Shown here: positions 13,268 to 24,932 of the stretch, one piece after another | Layout of the letters: the number at the start of each line of letters is the position of its first letter | How positions within the stretch are numbered: position 1 is the stretch's first letter | Origin: Cymodocea nodosa | Lineage: Eukaryota; Streptophyta; Magnoliopsida; Alismatales; Cymodoceaceae | Direction of reading: 5' to 3' | DNA length: 64,000 nucleotides | Assembly (NCBI GenBank): GCA_036874045.1 | Contig: CM072335.1 | Coordinates: 26,171,501-26,235,500, forward strand | Translations under genes and position numbers: made by a program | The notes under the pieces: model-generated | What the model was told of the DNA's origin: nothing | Databases searched by the model: none | The model's input: only the letters and a program-made list of their open reading frames with translations

Positions 13268-16200
13268 TCAATTATTCTGTTTGTCTTCATGGGTTCCATC
13301 ATTGGAAGTTGATTTTGATGCTTCGCCAAGTAACGCCCCTGCTCTCTGCATGGCAACCACTGGCTCATTGCAGCGTTCACATCGATACAACGAAACTGCA
13401 GCACACCTTGTCCGAAGGCAGTAGTAGCAATACCTGAAGAAACAGAAAAACTCCATTCTTACGATGATCGAAAATAAGGTGGAGTTTACAATAAAATGAT
13501 TGGAAACATAGAAATTATGAATTAAATTCTACAGGATTTCAGTATCATTTTTGGTTAAGAAATGCATAGAATTCAGAAAGCTGAACATAAGAAACTGAAC
13601 ATCACAACATCAAGCAATGTACATAACCAACGGAAGATATACCACAATTTTTAAAAATGCTCGCATAGGAAAATGTGTCCCATATGCATAGTCTATCTTA
13701 GGCAGTGATTAGTTCAGACAATTCATCTTTTCACTGTAGAATTATAGGATTATGCTAGATTTGAAACAAGTGAAGTTGACATAGATTCTGATCCTAATCA
13801 AGTTCGTTATGCACCATATTTTCTGGTAATAATATACAGAACTGTTATAATTTATAATACTATAGGATGGAATTCCGAATTTAACACAGAATTCATATCA
13901 CCAACAACTTAACGTATCTTATTCCATGTCATAAACAATATATCGTAGTCCATCATAATCCGAATACCCCATAATGGATTCTGCATAATTGGGGTTTTCT
14001 CTGAAAGAATTGCATTCTTAGAATCTCAAAATTTCTACTAATGATTGACCCCCTTTGTTGAAGATTATGGATGATTTCAGATTAGTAGTTGACACAAGCT
14101 CTTAGGAAAAGTAACATTTGTTTGCAATGAGGATTAAATGTCTAACGACTAACTTCTATGAGAAAGAAATACAACAAAAACAACTCTAGCATACTTTATT
14201 GAAAAGCTAACTAAAAATTAGGTATAACATACCTGTGGTGGCAAGGAACAGCCAAAAATGGAACAACAGGATCTGCCTGACATATGGGGCATACCATGGT
14301 ATCATTAGAACCAGATGGCTTACAATTTGAAGATGGAATTAGAAACTTCGTAATTGAGGAGGAGTTAAGAAGCGGAAGAAGTAGCAACAACATCTCCTGA
14401 AGTTGACATTGAGAAGGTAGGTATTCAGTTAGAGGCACCCCTTTATTACAGTTTCTGTAATGAAAATGAAGTAAAATACTATTAACTTGGAACCTTAAAT
14501 GAAGCATCATCATGAAATCAATTTTAACTACATCGAATTGTGAATCTGTGATTCCATTAATAAGGTTTATCTATGAAGAATTTCAAAAATATAAAATTTG
14601 TCTACAAACCGTACTACAGACATAATGCCTTATGCACGTAGTGAACCTTCCAATGACATTTTCTTTAATGATTAGAGTTTCAAATGCCAAATTACCATCT
14701 TCACATCATTAATGACACAGGTAATAAGGAAATGCAATTATTGATAATGGCACCAACATGAATATTATATTCAGCATCTAAATGTCAATTTTTCCTATAC
14801 CAGAAATTTCTTTTAAAAGGAAAGATATTACTTAGAGCAAATTTAGTGAGATTAACTATGGATGTATCAATCTTCCATGCAACTCCTTCTCTCAGTTACG
14901 CATGGACAAAAACAGCATATTTGTCTGTTAAGTACTTACCCTTGTCCATGTTAAAACTTTATTCAGATTGCAAAATGATATTATGCTCCAGGATAATTAT
15001 ACAATGTTACAGAGAAGAAATTACCGAGAATTCATTCCATACTAACTGCCGGTTCATGTATTCAAAGCTGACAGATCTGTTCATGTGAGGGCTTCCGTAT
15101 ACAAGCCTTGTTCTGAGAATTCGCTCAATAATGGTACGATACCTGCATGACTAACTATAAGATTTGGAAAATAACAGCTTATATAACTTATATTGCAATC
15201 TACCTAAGCCAGAACATGACCGTCTCACACTTGCATCATGATTCATAAGCTATAGACCCAAGATAAACTATATCAAACCCCATATGTTAATCTTGTTAGA
15301 ACCTTAAAATAAAAATTACAGCATATCAGCTTAAACCATCCACAATGAGATTACTAAAGCATTTATTATTATACCTGTTATTTTTGTATTGATTTAAACC
15401 ACCAACTTTAGCAAAATCAAAAATAAGAATCCAATACCGATCAATCTAAAAAAGTGAAGATTAAATTATCAAATTTCTGATGGTAAAGTCATTTGAGTCA
15501 TGATCTGAAACTATTCATTGTATAAGGTCCCAAAAATCAACATCTAACAAGTCAAGAAATGAATAATGCCATCATCTAAAAAACAACAATATCAAAATGT
15601 GTCCATAACTAACATCTATAAACACTAAAGAAAAAAAGAACTAACACGTATAAAGGGGAGTGTCTTTTGCTACCCTCACTTTATATGCCCTATGAAACCA
15701 TAATTCAATTATTAAGAAACTGAGTTGCTCAAGCATTAGCATAGGGTACCTAAGCAACTACTAGGGAGATGCTTAGGTGCCATGAATAAAAAGGGGGAAA
15801 AAAACAATGCAAAAGGCTTCCACCAATGTGTTATGTGGAGGCTACAAAAGAGTTCAATCATATGCAGCCTTAAATAAATAGAAATGATATTTGTTAGGAC
15901 TCAAACCTGTGACCTCCAAATCACAATGGAACAATGTTACATCAAATTGTCAAAGATTGCCCTCAAGTGTCATGATTAGATTTGAAAAACTAAAAATTTG
16001 CTATACATGTTTTATGATTATATATAATTAATGGATATAATCATTGTAAACTAAAGTTCACAATAGAAAGTTGTAACATACTTTTTTTTTTTAAGCGGCA
16101 AGTTGTAACATACAACATTAAGTTAGATTAAATGAAATATAACAAGATTATTGAATACATAAAATAAAAAAATTGGAAAAGTAGTGCATGGCCAAGTGTT

Positions 16201-19200
16201 AAAATGCCTAGTTCTTATCATGCCTTGACGGATAGGCAGTGCCAAGGGAATATCTACATGGGCATCTTGATAATTAATTATGATGAGAACAGCTTTTGTC
16301 TGCACTTGCAAAAATATATCTTCATAAGAAATTAAGATAACTCTCATCAAGTTAAATAAACATCAATTAGATGCTAAGAAAAAGTCAAATCAGAAATCGT
16401 ACAAATCAATATATATTTAAAATTTCATAACTGTGACCAAAACAATGTAGCTGCTATTAGTGAATCTGATGCTGCAGGCTAGAATTGAGATAGAGAATAA
16501 TAATGGAGCCTTACTACTTACATCACTATCACAAAATGTGTATCAGAAAACAGCATGAAAAAGTACCACACAGAGGAACAGCAACGATATGTATACTGAG
16601 GAATGAGACCTTTAAAACATGCAAAAGCATATTATGGCATATTCACACACTAGGTGTGGCAAACTGACTACAATTGATGCAATCTCCAAAAATACTTCAC
16701 AAGAAGTCACAACAGAATTTATACAACTTGAAGGTCATTAAATTTTTAATGGCAAATTGAATGGTTCAAAAATACCTTCCCGTGTACAGGAAGATCAAAA
16801 GATTGCTAAAAGATACTACTTTGAAGAACTTCTCGATGTACTGTATCAAACTCCAAACTTGTCGTGGCAATGATGCCTGTGGAACAAGCAAATCATTTTA
16901 ACAACTTTGAAGGTGTTACCAAGTTGCTAGCTGACAAAGTAAATATGAAAAGGTAAAGTTCAATTCTAGAAAAAAAGTTAACAGACAAGGACCAAAACAT
17001 GCCTGATTAGGATCTCCCGATCTGCGGAAAGCAGAGAAAGATTGCAAACGAGACCAGATGTATGGACCACCAACAGTTGACAAGCAATACAAGATTTTTT
17101 GAGAAACAGAAAGACCAGGTCCTTCAAGCCCTGTTCTGACTGGAATGGATGCAATCGAGCTATTTTATTAAACATTGAATAGAGAAATGCACCTTACACA
17201 ATTTATTTATAAATAAATGACAAACAAAAGTAACAAATAACTCCAGAATTTTAGTAGTATTTTTATTTGCAAGCTTGTATTTGATACCCCTAAAACTTGA
17301 TTGACCTAGGATAATGTCCTTGTTAATTTACTAGCAATAAACATGTTTTAGTGGTTCCAGCAATAAGCATTATGCCTCTATATCGCAGTGTGGAATTGAT
17401 TAATCATTGGTGATCATCAATCCTGATGCGATGGATGAAATAGAGTGAGATTTTAAATTCAAATGTTTGACTTCACTGGAAGCCATGATAGTTCAAACTT
17501 CAAAAGTATAAACAACCTAGAGAAATCAGCAAAATCAGTACCATTAAGATTCCCCTTAAAGCATACATCCCATACAAGGCCTTTCACAAAAGGTTGAAAT
17601 CATAAATTTCAACATCAACGTGGGTCATTGACATGTTGGTGACACATCAGAACTTTGAAGTGGTAACACCTAGGTGTGTTATGTTGCACACATTTCAGCA
17701 CCATATCAGTGTTGCCATGTCATGTTAGTTGACCTCAGATCCTCTTTAAATGGTTGGCACCTACAACCATTTCTCCTCACCCTACACATTTTCTTCCTTC
17801 TTTGGCTTATTTATTGTTGCCTACTATTTCTGATGTTTGTCAAAGGCCATGAGAGTTGCCAAAAAAGCCATCAAAGTTGTTCTATTGTTGATCTAAAGGA
17901 TTTGTACCGTTTGTATTGGACACCCTACACAGCATAGTATTGATTTGATGGTAAAGGATTTTGCAAAAATAACATTGGTATCAAGGGAAAAAAGCAAAGC
18001 TACAACTACATTCATCATCTACAACCACACATACTTGCTAGCATGAATGATGTCTTCAGAATATTATATTGGTGCCTTGATAGTTGATTCAACTTCTTTA
18101 GACCTAACTTGTTCCTTTTGTATGATCTGAATGAAGTTTGAGTCATATATGATTTTCTTTTTTTCGGAAAAAGGGTAGGGTGAGTCTTATATTAAGAAGC
18201 AAGCAATCAATTACAAAAGCTTGCCAGAGTCCATCAGGCAGCATGAAATAAGAAAAGCATACAACCATATATTGCATATATAACATTGTAAAGGCAATTT
18301 AATTGCATTATCATCTCAAAAATACTCTGATTATGTTCACAACCAAAAGATGCACAAGCCAACCTTAGAATAAAATTTTGGCATATAAAGGCGATAAATT
18401 ATAAATAAACAACTAACAGGAATTTTACCTAGGTCCAAATTAGGGCTAAACTCTACCTTATAGCCAAATATTTTCTGAATCGACCCTATCCCTTTCTAAC
18501 TTTAAAGAACTCCACATCCATAATCTCATTTAGTAAAGATTCCTTCCTCCTCAAAAAAGTCTCCATACTTAATGACTCCTTCCATTACCAACTCCTTGTG
18601 CTTCTCTTTAATATCACTATAGAAATAATATGGATTGAAGTAATATTCAGCTACAGACCAAGGATGGTTTAATCTATCAAACAACCCTTTACAGTCAATA
18701 TAGTATAGAAAATGAAATACGTGGCAAGTTTTTTATTTGTGTTGATAAGTCTTAGAACCCTAGCCAAAGATAGAAAAGCTTCAAGAGCCAAGACTACACC
18801 ACTCAAAAACTAACAGGTTGCTAATCACTTTAATGTTTATCTTGCTTTGACCACTTCATATTAGATCATTCATAGAAAGTGAATATCAATCTCAACTTGT
18901 TTTTGTTATCAAACTATGCATGATAAGAAAGGATGTTGCAAACCATGTAACATCAGGTGATACTAAACATTTCTTTCCTGAACAAATTCACATCAAATTC
19001 AAGGTAGCATGACGATGATAAATAAAAATAGTTACCCTTGCTTAGTGATGATATACATAGTACAGGAAGTCTAAAAAATATAAGGCATTTTCTCTTTCAA
19101 CAAATATGAAGATGCAATGTTCCCAATATGGGTGTCCAGATTCAAACTTGGTTCACTGACTTCACTCCATTGATCATAACCCAAAAGCAACACAACCAAC

Positions 19201-20421
19201 CATCATCCTATGCCTAGCAATCAATTATCTTATAATCAAGTGATTGGGTCAAGCCTAGAAAATGGGCCCAACATCAATTAACCGGTAATAGCCAATAGTG
19301 ATTGGTCATGTGTCCATTCACAATTCCTCTTCAAAGTGACAGAGAAAAAAAGGACACCTACTTTATGCATCCATTGAACAATATACAATCAAAGTACAAG
19401 TATAAACCATATATGTCAAGCACACCATATAGAGATATAATCCATCAACTGACAACACAATGATGAATGCTAGCAATAACTCAATTCCTTTGCAATTTTT
19501 TGAATCAATAATCATTCCTAAACGGCCCAGTGTCTAGAGAGCTCTGACTGGAATGAAATTTATGGATATCATTATTTAGCATAAAAATTACTTCATGTGA
19601 CAGGATATGATTTTCCAATTGCAAAATTGGTGGAATTATACCATAGAGAAGCAGATACTGAATAGATTCTAAGAAGAAGATTAAGAAATAATGTAGATCA
19701 GTAATAGTTATAAAATAGGACGAAGTGATAAACTTCAATTAACAAGCTAGCTTTCCAGAATTCACACTTTCATGGAGAAACTTCAGATAAAACTAACCTC
19801 TTTTTCCCCACATGGGTGCTGTACGCTCATCCCTATACCTGAGATTCATGAGAGCATTCCCGGGAGTTGGCTTATCCACCCAGATAGAGAACCTCCATAT
19901 GAGAAACTCAAGAAAAGTATTGAGTTCCGCATCATATTCCAATATGATCCCTGGCTAACCCCAATAGAAAGAAATAAAGAAGATAACAAAACCTCAAAAC
20001 CGCCAAAACCCTAAAAGGAAAAGCTAAGCATGAGAAAATCGGTACCTTGATCAAAGAGAAGACTTTAACCAACTGCTCCTTTAACATAGCTGACATTTCT
20101 ACATCCAGCCTCGCTGCATCAAATTGGTTTACTCTGGATATAACGATCGGTATCGGAGTCTGCTTTGAGACCACCAAATTCGAGAAAAAAAGGCCAAAAT
20201 TTTATGCTTTCTTCGTAATCAAACAAAGTTTCAACCAGAAAGATCCGAGAAAATAGTTATTCCATACAACAATCAACCAAAAGAAATGTTTTTGTCGTGG
20301 AAACCTAGAACGAGATTCGATCAGAATTGTTCCGGACCTGAGAGGAATCCTTGAGCAGCTCCCAACGAGGGCGCAGGCGGAGGTAAGAATCGATCCAGGC
20401 ATCTCCCGGTGGAGGATCCAT
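13268..20421 (-). CDS. PEX2: Peroxisome biogenesis protein 2, RING peroxin (8 exons, 346 aa)
   Basis: PEX2 is a peroxisomal membrane RING protein that works with PEX10 and PEX12 as the ubiquitin ligase recycling the import receptor PEX5. Exons on the minus strand: 20338..20421, 20046..20159, 19798..19954, 17003..17139, 16776..16876, 15025..15142, 14233..14396 and 13268..13433; they join in frame to 347 codons. Conserved blocks include ISRVNQFDAARLDVEMSAML (exon 2), EFLIWRFSIWVDKPTPGNAL (exon 3), RTGLEGPGLS (exon 4), HMNRSVSFEYMNRQLVWNEF (exon 6) and EMLLLLLPLLNSS. The C3HC4 RING is complete: Cys273, Cys276, Cys289, His291, Cys294, Cys297, Cys310, Cys313. The start MDPPPGDAWI matches the family; an in-frame ATG at 20607 upstream is probably in the UTR. 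The intron after exon 4 starts with GC (CAG|GCATGT). Intron 3 (17140..19797) is the longest, at 2.7 kb, with no recognisable insert. Confidence 0.95.
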
Positions 20422-22547
20422 GGCACTCGAAGGTGTCGTCGACAAAGGGGTGGTGAAGGGGAGAAGAGCTAGGTGTGGTAACTTCCCCGGACCGGGGTGA
20501 AGCGAGAACGACAGATGGGGGAAAGATTTACCCGTAGGCACAGACAAATAATCTTCCTCTGTGTTTTTTTTTTCCAGCAAAATTATCTTCCTCTCTCCAC
20601 AATCCACATGCGCGAGATAGAGAGAGAGAGAAAGCCCTCAATGCGATAAACGGAGGGACTACATCATCATATATAATATTAGAAATAGAATAATAATATA
20701 TTTGTCTAAGATAGAAAGTTACAAAATTATAAAAAATTTAGAATGATTTGAAAAGTAAGAGAAAAAGGATATTTATTCATATAATCGAATGTCAAAAAAA
20801 AGAAATCTCTTTTTGAACGTTCCTTACTTCTTTCTTTTTAAAGATTTTGGTTGGTACAAATCTCTCCTAAGTTGTCCGCAGTTTATTATTATATTTTAAA
20901 AAAGTTTTTTTTTTTGTGATATCTGATATCAAGTTAAATTTAAATTTCGTACATCGTACAATGATATTAGATACATCATTTATGGAAAAGGCAAAAATGA
21001 TGAGACATGCAATTTATAGAAAAAGATAAAATGACAAATAAAAAATAAATTCGATATTTTTTTAAACAATCAAAATAAAAAATTTTAGAAGTACCTATAT
21101 TTACACTTTTTTCTTTTAAAAATTTAACAAAATTAGAAACGCCCCGAGAAGTTGCGATTTAAAAGTCTAACAAAGAAGATTTATTAAGATTAATCTTAAA
21201 CTTCAAAGTAGCTTGGAATAAACAAGGTACTCTTTTAAAGTTTATAACATTACTAATCGATGGATGCAAAAAGAAGATAGCGTCATCTGCAAAGTGTAAA
21301 TTAAACATATGATGACCATTGTTTGGCATAATTATGTCTTTCAAGAGATTATGATTTATAACTAGCTGAATACTTCAGTCTAAATAAAAAGGTGACAACT
21401 AAACAAAGAAGAGACGACAAAAGGCTTTTCCCAGTCTAAGGCCAATGGAACTCTTAAAAATCCTTATTAATTCTGACAATACGTTTGGAAAAACAAAAAA
21501 AAAAATTCATGAACGAGATCCTGCTGCGTCAGAATTTTTTTTTCTTTTATAATAATGCTGAATCAGAGATGAAATATAAATATTATAAACAATAAATTTC
21601 TATTTGTATAAATAAAAATTATTTGAAATAATTTTTTCCTATTTCAGGTAAATATATGTGAAGATAAAAACGAGCATATAGATTATAATATTAGATAATT
21701 ACAAATATAAAAAAATTTAAATTGAATAATTATTGATTCTTGTCGAACATTTAAATCATCTGAATGTAATAATTATAAAGAAAAGTTTGTATTCATTGGA
21801 ATTTACGGAGAGAAAAGGAAAATTCGTAGATTCTGACCGACAAGACGTTTGTACAAGGATAATTTCACAAAAGGAAAAACAGTAATTTCTGTCCATATAA
21901 AAAACCACATCTTTCATTTCCATATAATTTTCTATAAGATTGATAAAACAAATTTACTTAAAGATTTTGAAAATAAGTTAGAAGAAATAAATATTTATGG
22001 TGATATACAATGAACGGGAGGAATATATTTAAGAGTAAATAATACTGTTAAAATGAGTTAAGAAAAAAAAATGCATGAAGATACGGTAATGGTAATGTGA
22101 GATGAAAGGAATTTTTATGAAATGTTTCTAATTTGAAGCAACAAATGTAGAACGATTTTCTATATTATTTTATGAAAAAAATTTAAATACGTGAACTTTG
22201 AATTTATATAATTATTAAAGTTCTTTAATACATTGTAATGTTTAAAATATTTTAATTCTTAATGTTCTGCCAGACACAAATAATTTTTAAAAATCTTAAC
22301 TTTTTGTCACATGCACAATATATATATATATATTTCTAACATTTTGAACATTATGTTGTGTACAAGAAAACGTGCCGATTTCATCTTCCTCCGTTAATAT
22401 TAAATAATGCCTCTACCCTCCCCCACTCTGCCGCCCCCACAACGACCCTTCCTTTTGTGGTTGTTTATCTATGATATGAGCTCCACCTGCATTCGCCGCC
22501 AGATCTGCCTCATCCTCTCCTCTTGTCTCGAAGGAAAGAAGGCAATC
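20422..22547. other. AT-rich intergenic region between divergent PEX2 and the phosphorylase-like gene
   Basis: Both flanking genes start here and point outward, so the region holds two promoters. It is strongly AT-rich, with a LINE remnant near 21159-21480 and a short TA run near 22318-22332. No other gene is seen. Plus-strand in-frame codons from 22407 to 22547 (MPLPSPTLPPP...) are probably 5' UTR of the phosphorylase-like gene, because the next Met starts a clean signal peptide. Confidence 0.55.
21159..21480 (-). mobile_element. LINE (non-LTR) reverse-transcriptase remnant
   Basis: The minus strand reads NLHFADDAIFFLHPS followed by LKFKINLNKSSL, the FADD catalytic motif and following helix of plant L1-type reverse transcriptase. 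Just upstream in the minus sense (about 21390-21480), SSIGLRLGKAF resembles a decayed copy of the RGLRQGDPLSP block in another frame. It is a short dead fragment, unrelated in detail to the LINE copies at 39.4 and 52.6 kb. Confidence 0.7.
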
Positions 22548-24046
22548 ATGAAGTGTGGGGCTGTTCTAGGTTTCCTCACGTTGTTTGCCTTCTGCACTGC
22601 TTGTAATGGAGCCATCCCTCGGGAAACCTTGAAGAAGATAAGCAAAGCCAACGGTCAGGGACCTTACCTGGGTCTCGTGGTGCCGAACTCCTTCGAAATG
22701 AATCCTCTCCTCCGATCAAACGGCTTTGTTCCCAACAAGAAGCTCGGCGCCTTGGACTTCGCGGGTATTCCAACTCCTGTACTTGAGAAGTTGGTTCTTG
22801 ATTCGTTGATCGATCTCCTAGGAAGAAGAAGAGACGTCTAATAAAAAAAGTTGTATTTCTCTTTTGTTGTGCAGGGAGAAGATTCAGGTTTGGAAGAATA
22901 GAGAAGAAGAAGGTGATTATGGTGATGACGGGGCTTGGCATGGTAATATATGGAAAGTAAAAGAATTAAAAAAAAAACTCCCCGCTACCTTCACCTGTTC
23001 ACAAGATCATTCCAATTCGAATCCTGAATTAAATATTTGCTTATTTTGCAGCTTAATGCAGGCACCACTACCCAGTTGCTGTTGGGTCTGTTTGAGGTAG
23101 AAGGTGTTCTGCACTTTGGAATTGCAGGGAATGCAGATCCGAACCTACAGATCGGAGACGTTACCATTCCACGGCACTGGGCTCACCTTGGCCTCTGGTA
23201 CTGGCAGGTGATCTAAAGAAATAAACCCAAGGAAAAAGCATCATTTTTTGTTACCGAATTGAATCAAGGCGCCTGTACATGTTCCGTACTTTTTCTGCAG
23301 AGATATGGAGATGACGAAACTAACGAGCTTTCACTAGAGTCCAATGGAGACTACACCAGGGAAATTGGGTACCTGAAGTTCTCGGACTACGACCGGGAGA
23401 TGATGATGACCGGAGAGGAAGAAGACGCCAACCTGTTGAACAGGGTTTGGTATCAGCCTGAGGAGATATTTCCGGTGACCGGAACGCCGGAAGAGAGGCA
23501 ACACGCCTTCTGGGTTCCAGCTGATAGCAAGTACCTGGAAATCTCCAAGGGCCTTCAGGTTGGTTGACGTACACTCAATAAGTTACTTCAACCATATTAC
23601 GATTACAAACTTGCCTCCATCTTCTTCGCAAGTTGTTTATGCATCTTTGACCGGCGATCTTTCATTTTCTTTCTCCTGTAAGAAATTAACATCTTCTTCT
23701 CAATTAGGGCATGGAATTGGAGAGATGCGTCAACGCGACCACCTGCTTATCGAGATCTCCCATGGTGACGGTGGTGGAGAGGGGATGCAGTGCCGACACC
23801 TTCGTCGACAATGCAGCGTACAGGGGGTTCCTACGGTCAAAATTCAACGTCACGCCCATCGACATGGAGACTGCCAGTGTTGCTCTCGTTTGCCTTCAGC
23901 AGTCCACGCCTTTTGTTGCCATCAGATCCCTCTCCGACCTTGCTGGTGGTGGCTCTGATCTGTCCAACCAGGCCTCCGTCTACGCTTCCTTGGCGGCCCA
24001 AAACGCTGCCACAACACTGGTCAAATTCGTCTCCTTACTTGTGTGA
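22548..24046 (+). CDS. Secreted nucleoside phosphorylase-like protein (bark storage protein / MTA-SAH nucleosidase fold; 5 exons, 345 aa)
   Basis: Member of the plant PNP/UDP phosphorylase superfamily, related to poplar bark storage protein and wound-inducible relatives; some may act on nucleosides, others serve as vegetative storage proteins. Exons: 22548..22764, 22875..22942, 23052..23207, 23301..23558 and 23708..24046, joining in frame to 346 codons with GT-AG borders. The start chosen gives a signal peptide (MKCGAVLGFLTLFAFCTA), so the product should enter the secretory pathway. Core motifs: VIMVMTGLGMLNAG, GVLHFGIAGNADPNLQIGDV, and near the end TPIDMETASVALV (Met286, Glu287) with RSLSDLAGG (Asp310). 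The last two match the Met-Glu and Asp catalytic positions of MTA/SAH nucleosidases, so the active site appears intact. An upstream in-frame ATG at 22407 would bury the signal sequence and is less likely. A poly(A) signal follows at 24096. The substrate cannot be told from sequence. Confidence 0.9.
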
Positions 24047-24095
24047 GGCTGACCGGCTTTGTCTTCCTACCTTTGTTTACACAAGGTTCAACAAT

Positions 24096-24101
24096 AATAA
24101 A
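24096..24101 (+). terminator. Candidate poly(A) signal AATAAA
   Basis: A canonical AATAAA lies 50 bp after the stop codon of the phosphorylase-like gene. It is followed by a T-rich stretch, the usual layout of a plant 3' end. Confidence 0.5.
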
Positions 24102-24932
24102 TGAAACAGATGTTTCGTTGGTCACGTTTTACTCTTTATCAAAACATTCATTTTGGAATCCCTCTACCTTGATATTATAATTTTAATTTTTACTTGGTGA
24201 GAAAGATATATAAACCATGGAATTTCATGAAAGTAATCAAGGAATTAGATTTAATTATATTATAATCTATGCAAAGAAGGTAATTCGAATATAATTATAT
24301 TACATTATACATGTAATAAAATATAATATAATAATCTACTTCATCGTATAATCTATCATGTGTTGAAGTTTTAACTTAAATTAACGTACAATCATTATTT
24401 TTTAGTTAAAAATAATTGGATGAAATTTAACAAAAAACTGAAATTTTATGACCTCAATGATCAGGTAAAAAATTTACTATGTATTAATAACATTCACCCT
24501 AGTCATTTTCACTGCAAATGTTTACGGGGAGAAATGGAATGTCATTAAAAAAATGTTACACAACGACGTCACTGGAAAATTTAACCCCTACGCAATGATT
24601 AAATTTTAATAAAATGTGATACAAATTAATTTAAAGAAAATAGTTGATCAATTTGACAAATTAACCAATCAGATTCACAAGTAACACCAAAAATCCACAG
24701 CACCACGAATTTTAAAAAATAATAATAATACTAAGATAAAATAAATTACACACGCAATTTTATATAATTTTCTCAAAAAATCATTGTAATTTTTTAATAA
24801 AAATTGTCCTCCATAAAAAAAAAAGAAAACTTTAGGTGTTTTACCACGTTGGTGTGGTAGAGTCCAACGTAACACGAAATCGGAAAACCCGTCTCTGCTG
24901 CTTCGGTCGTTCCCTGACTTTCTCTCACACCT
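24102..24932. other. Intergenic region, promoter side of CDKF-1
   Basis: About 0.83 kb of AT-rich sequence that turns GC-rich over the last 100 bp before the kinase start codon. No coding signal, repeat or clear promoter motif was identified. Confidence 0.45.

Noticed and set aside
17674..17937. 87-codon plus-strand open frame in PEX2 intron 3
   Set aside because: No domain, lies inside an intron on the opposite strand, and its composition is like the surrounding intron.
19505..19560. Second copy of the PEX2 exon 4 start (ATTCCAGTCAGAG) inside intron 3
   Set aside because: Similarity covers only the acceptor and a few bases; the reading frame hits a stop, so it is not an alternative exon.
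20419..20607. Longer PEX2 start at 20607 (in-frame upstream ATG)
   Set aside because: The added 62 residues do not resemble any PEX2 N-terminus, while MDPPPGDAWI at 20421 does; the extension is probably 5' UTR.
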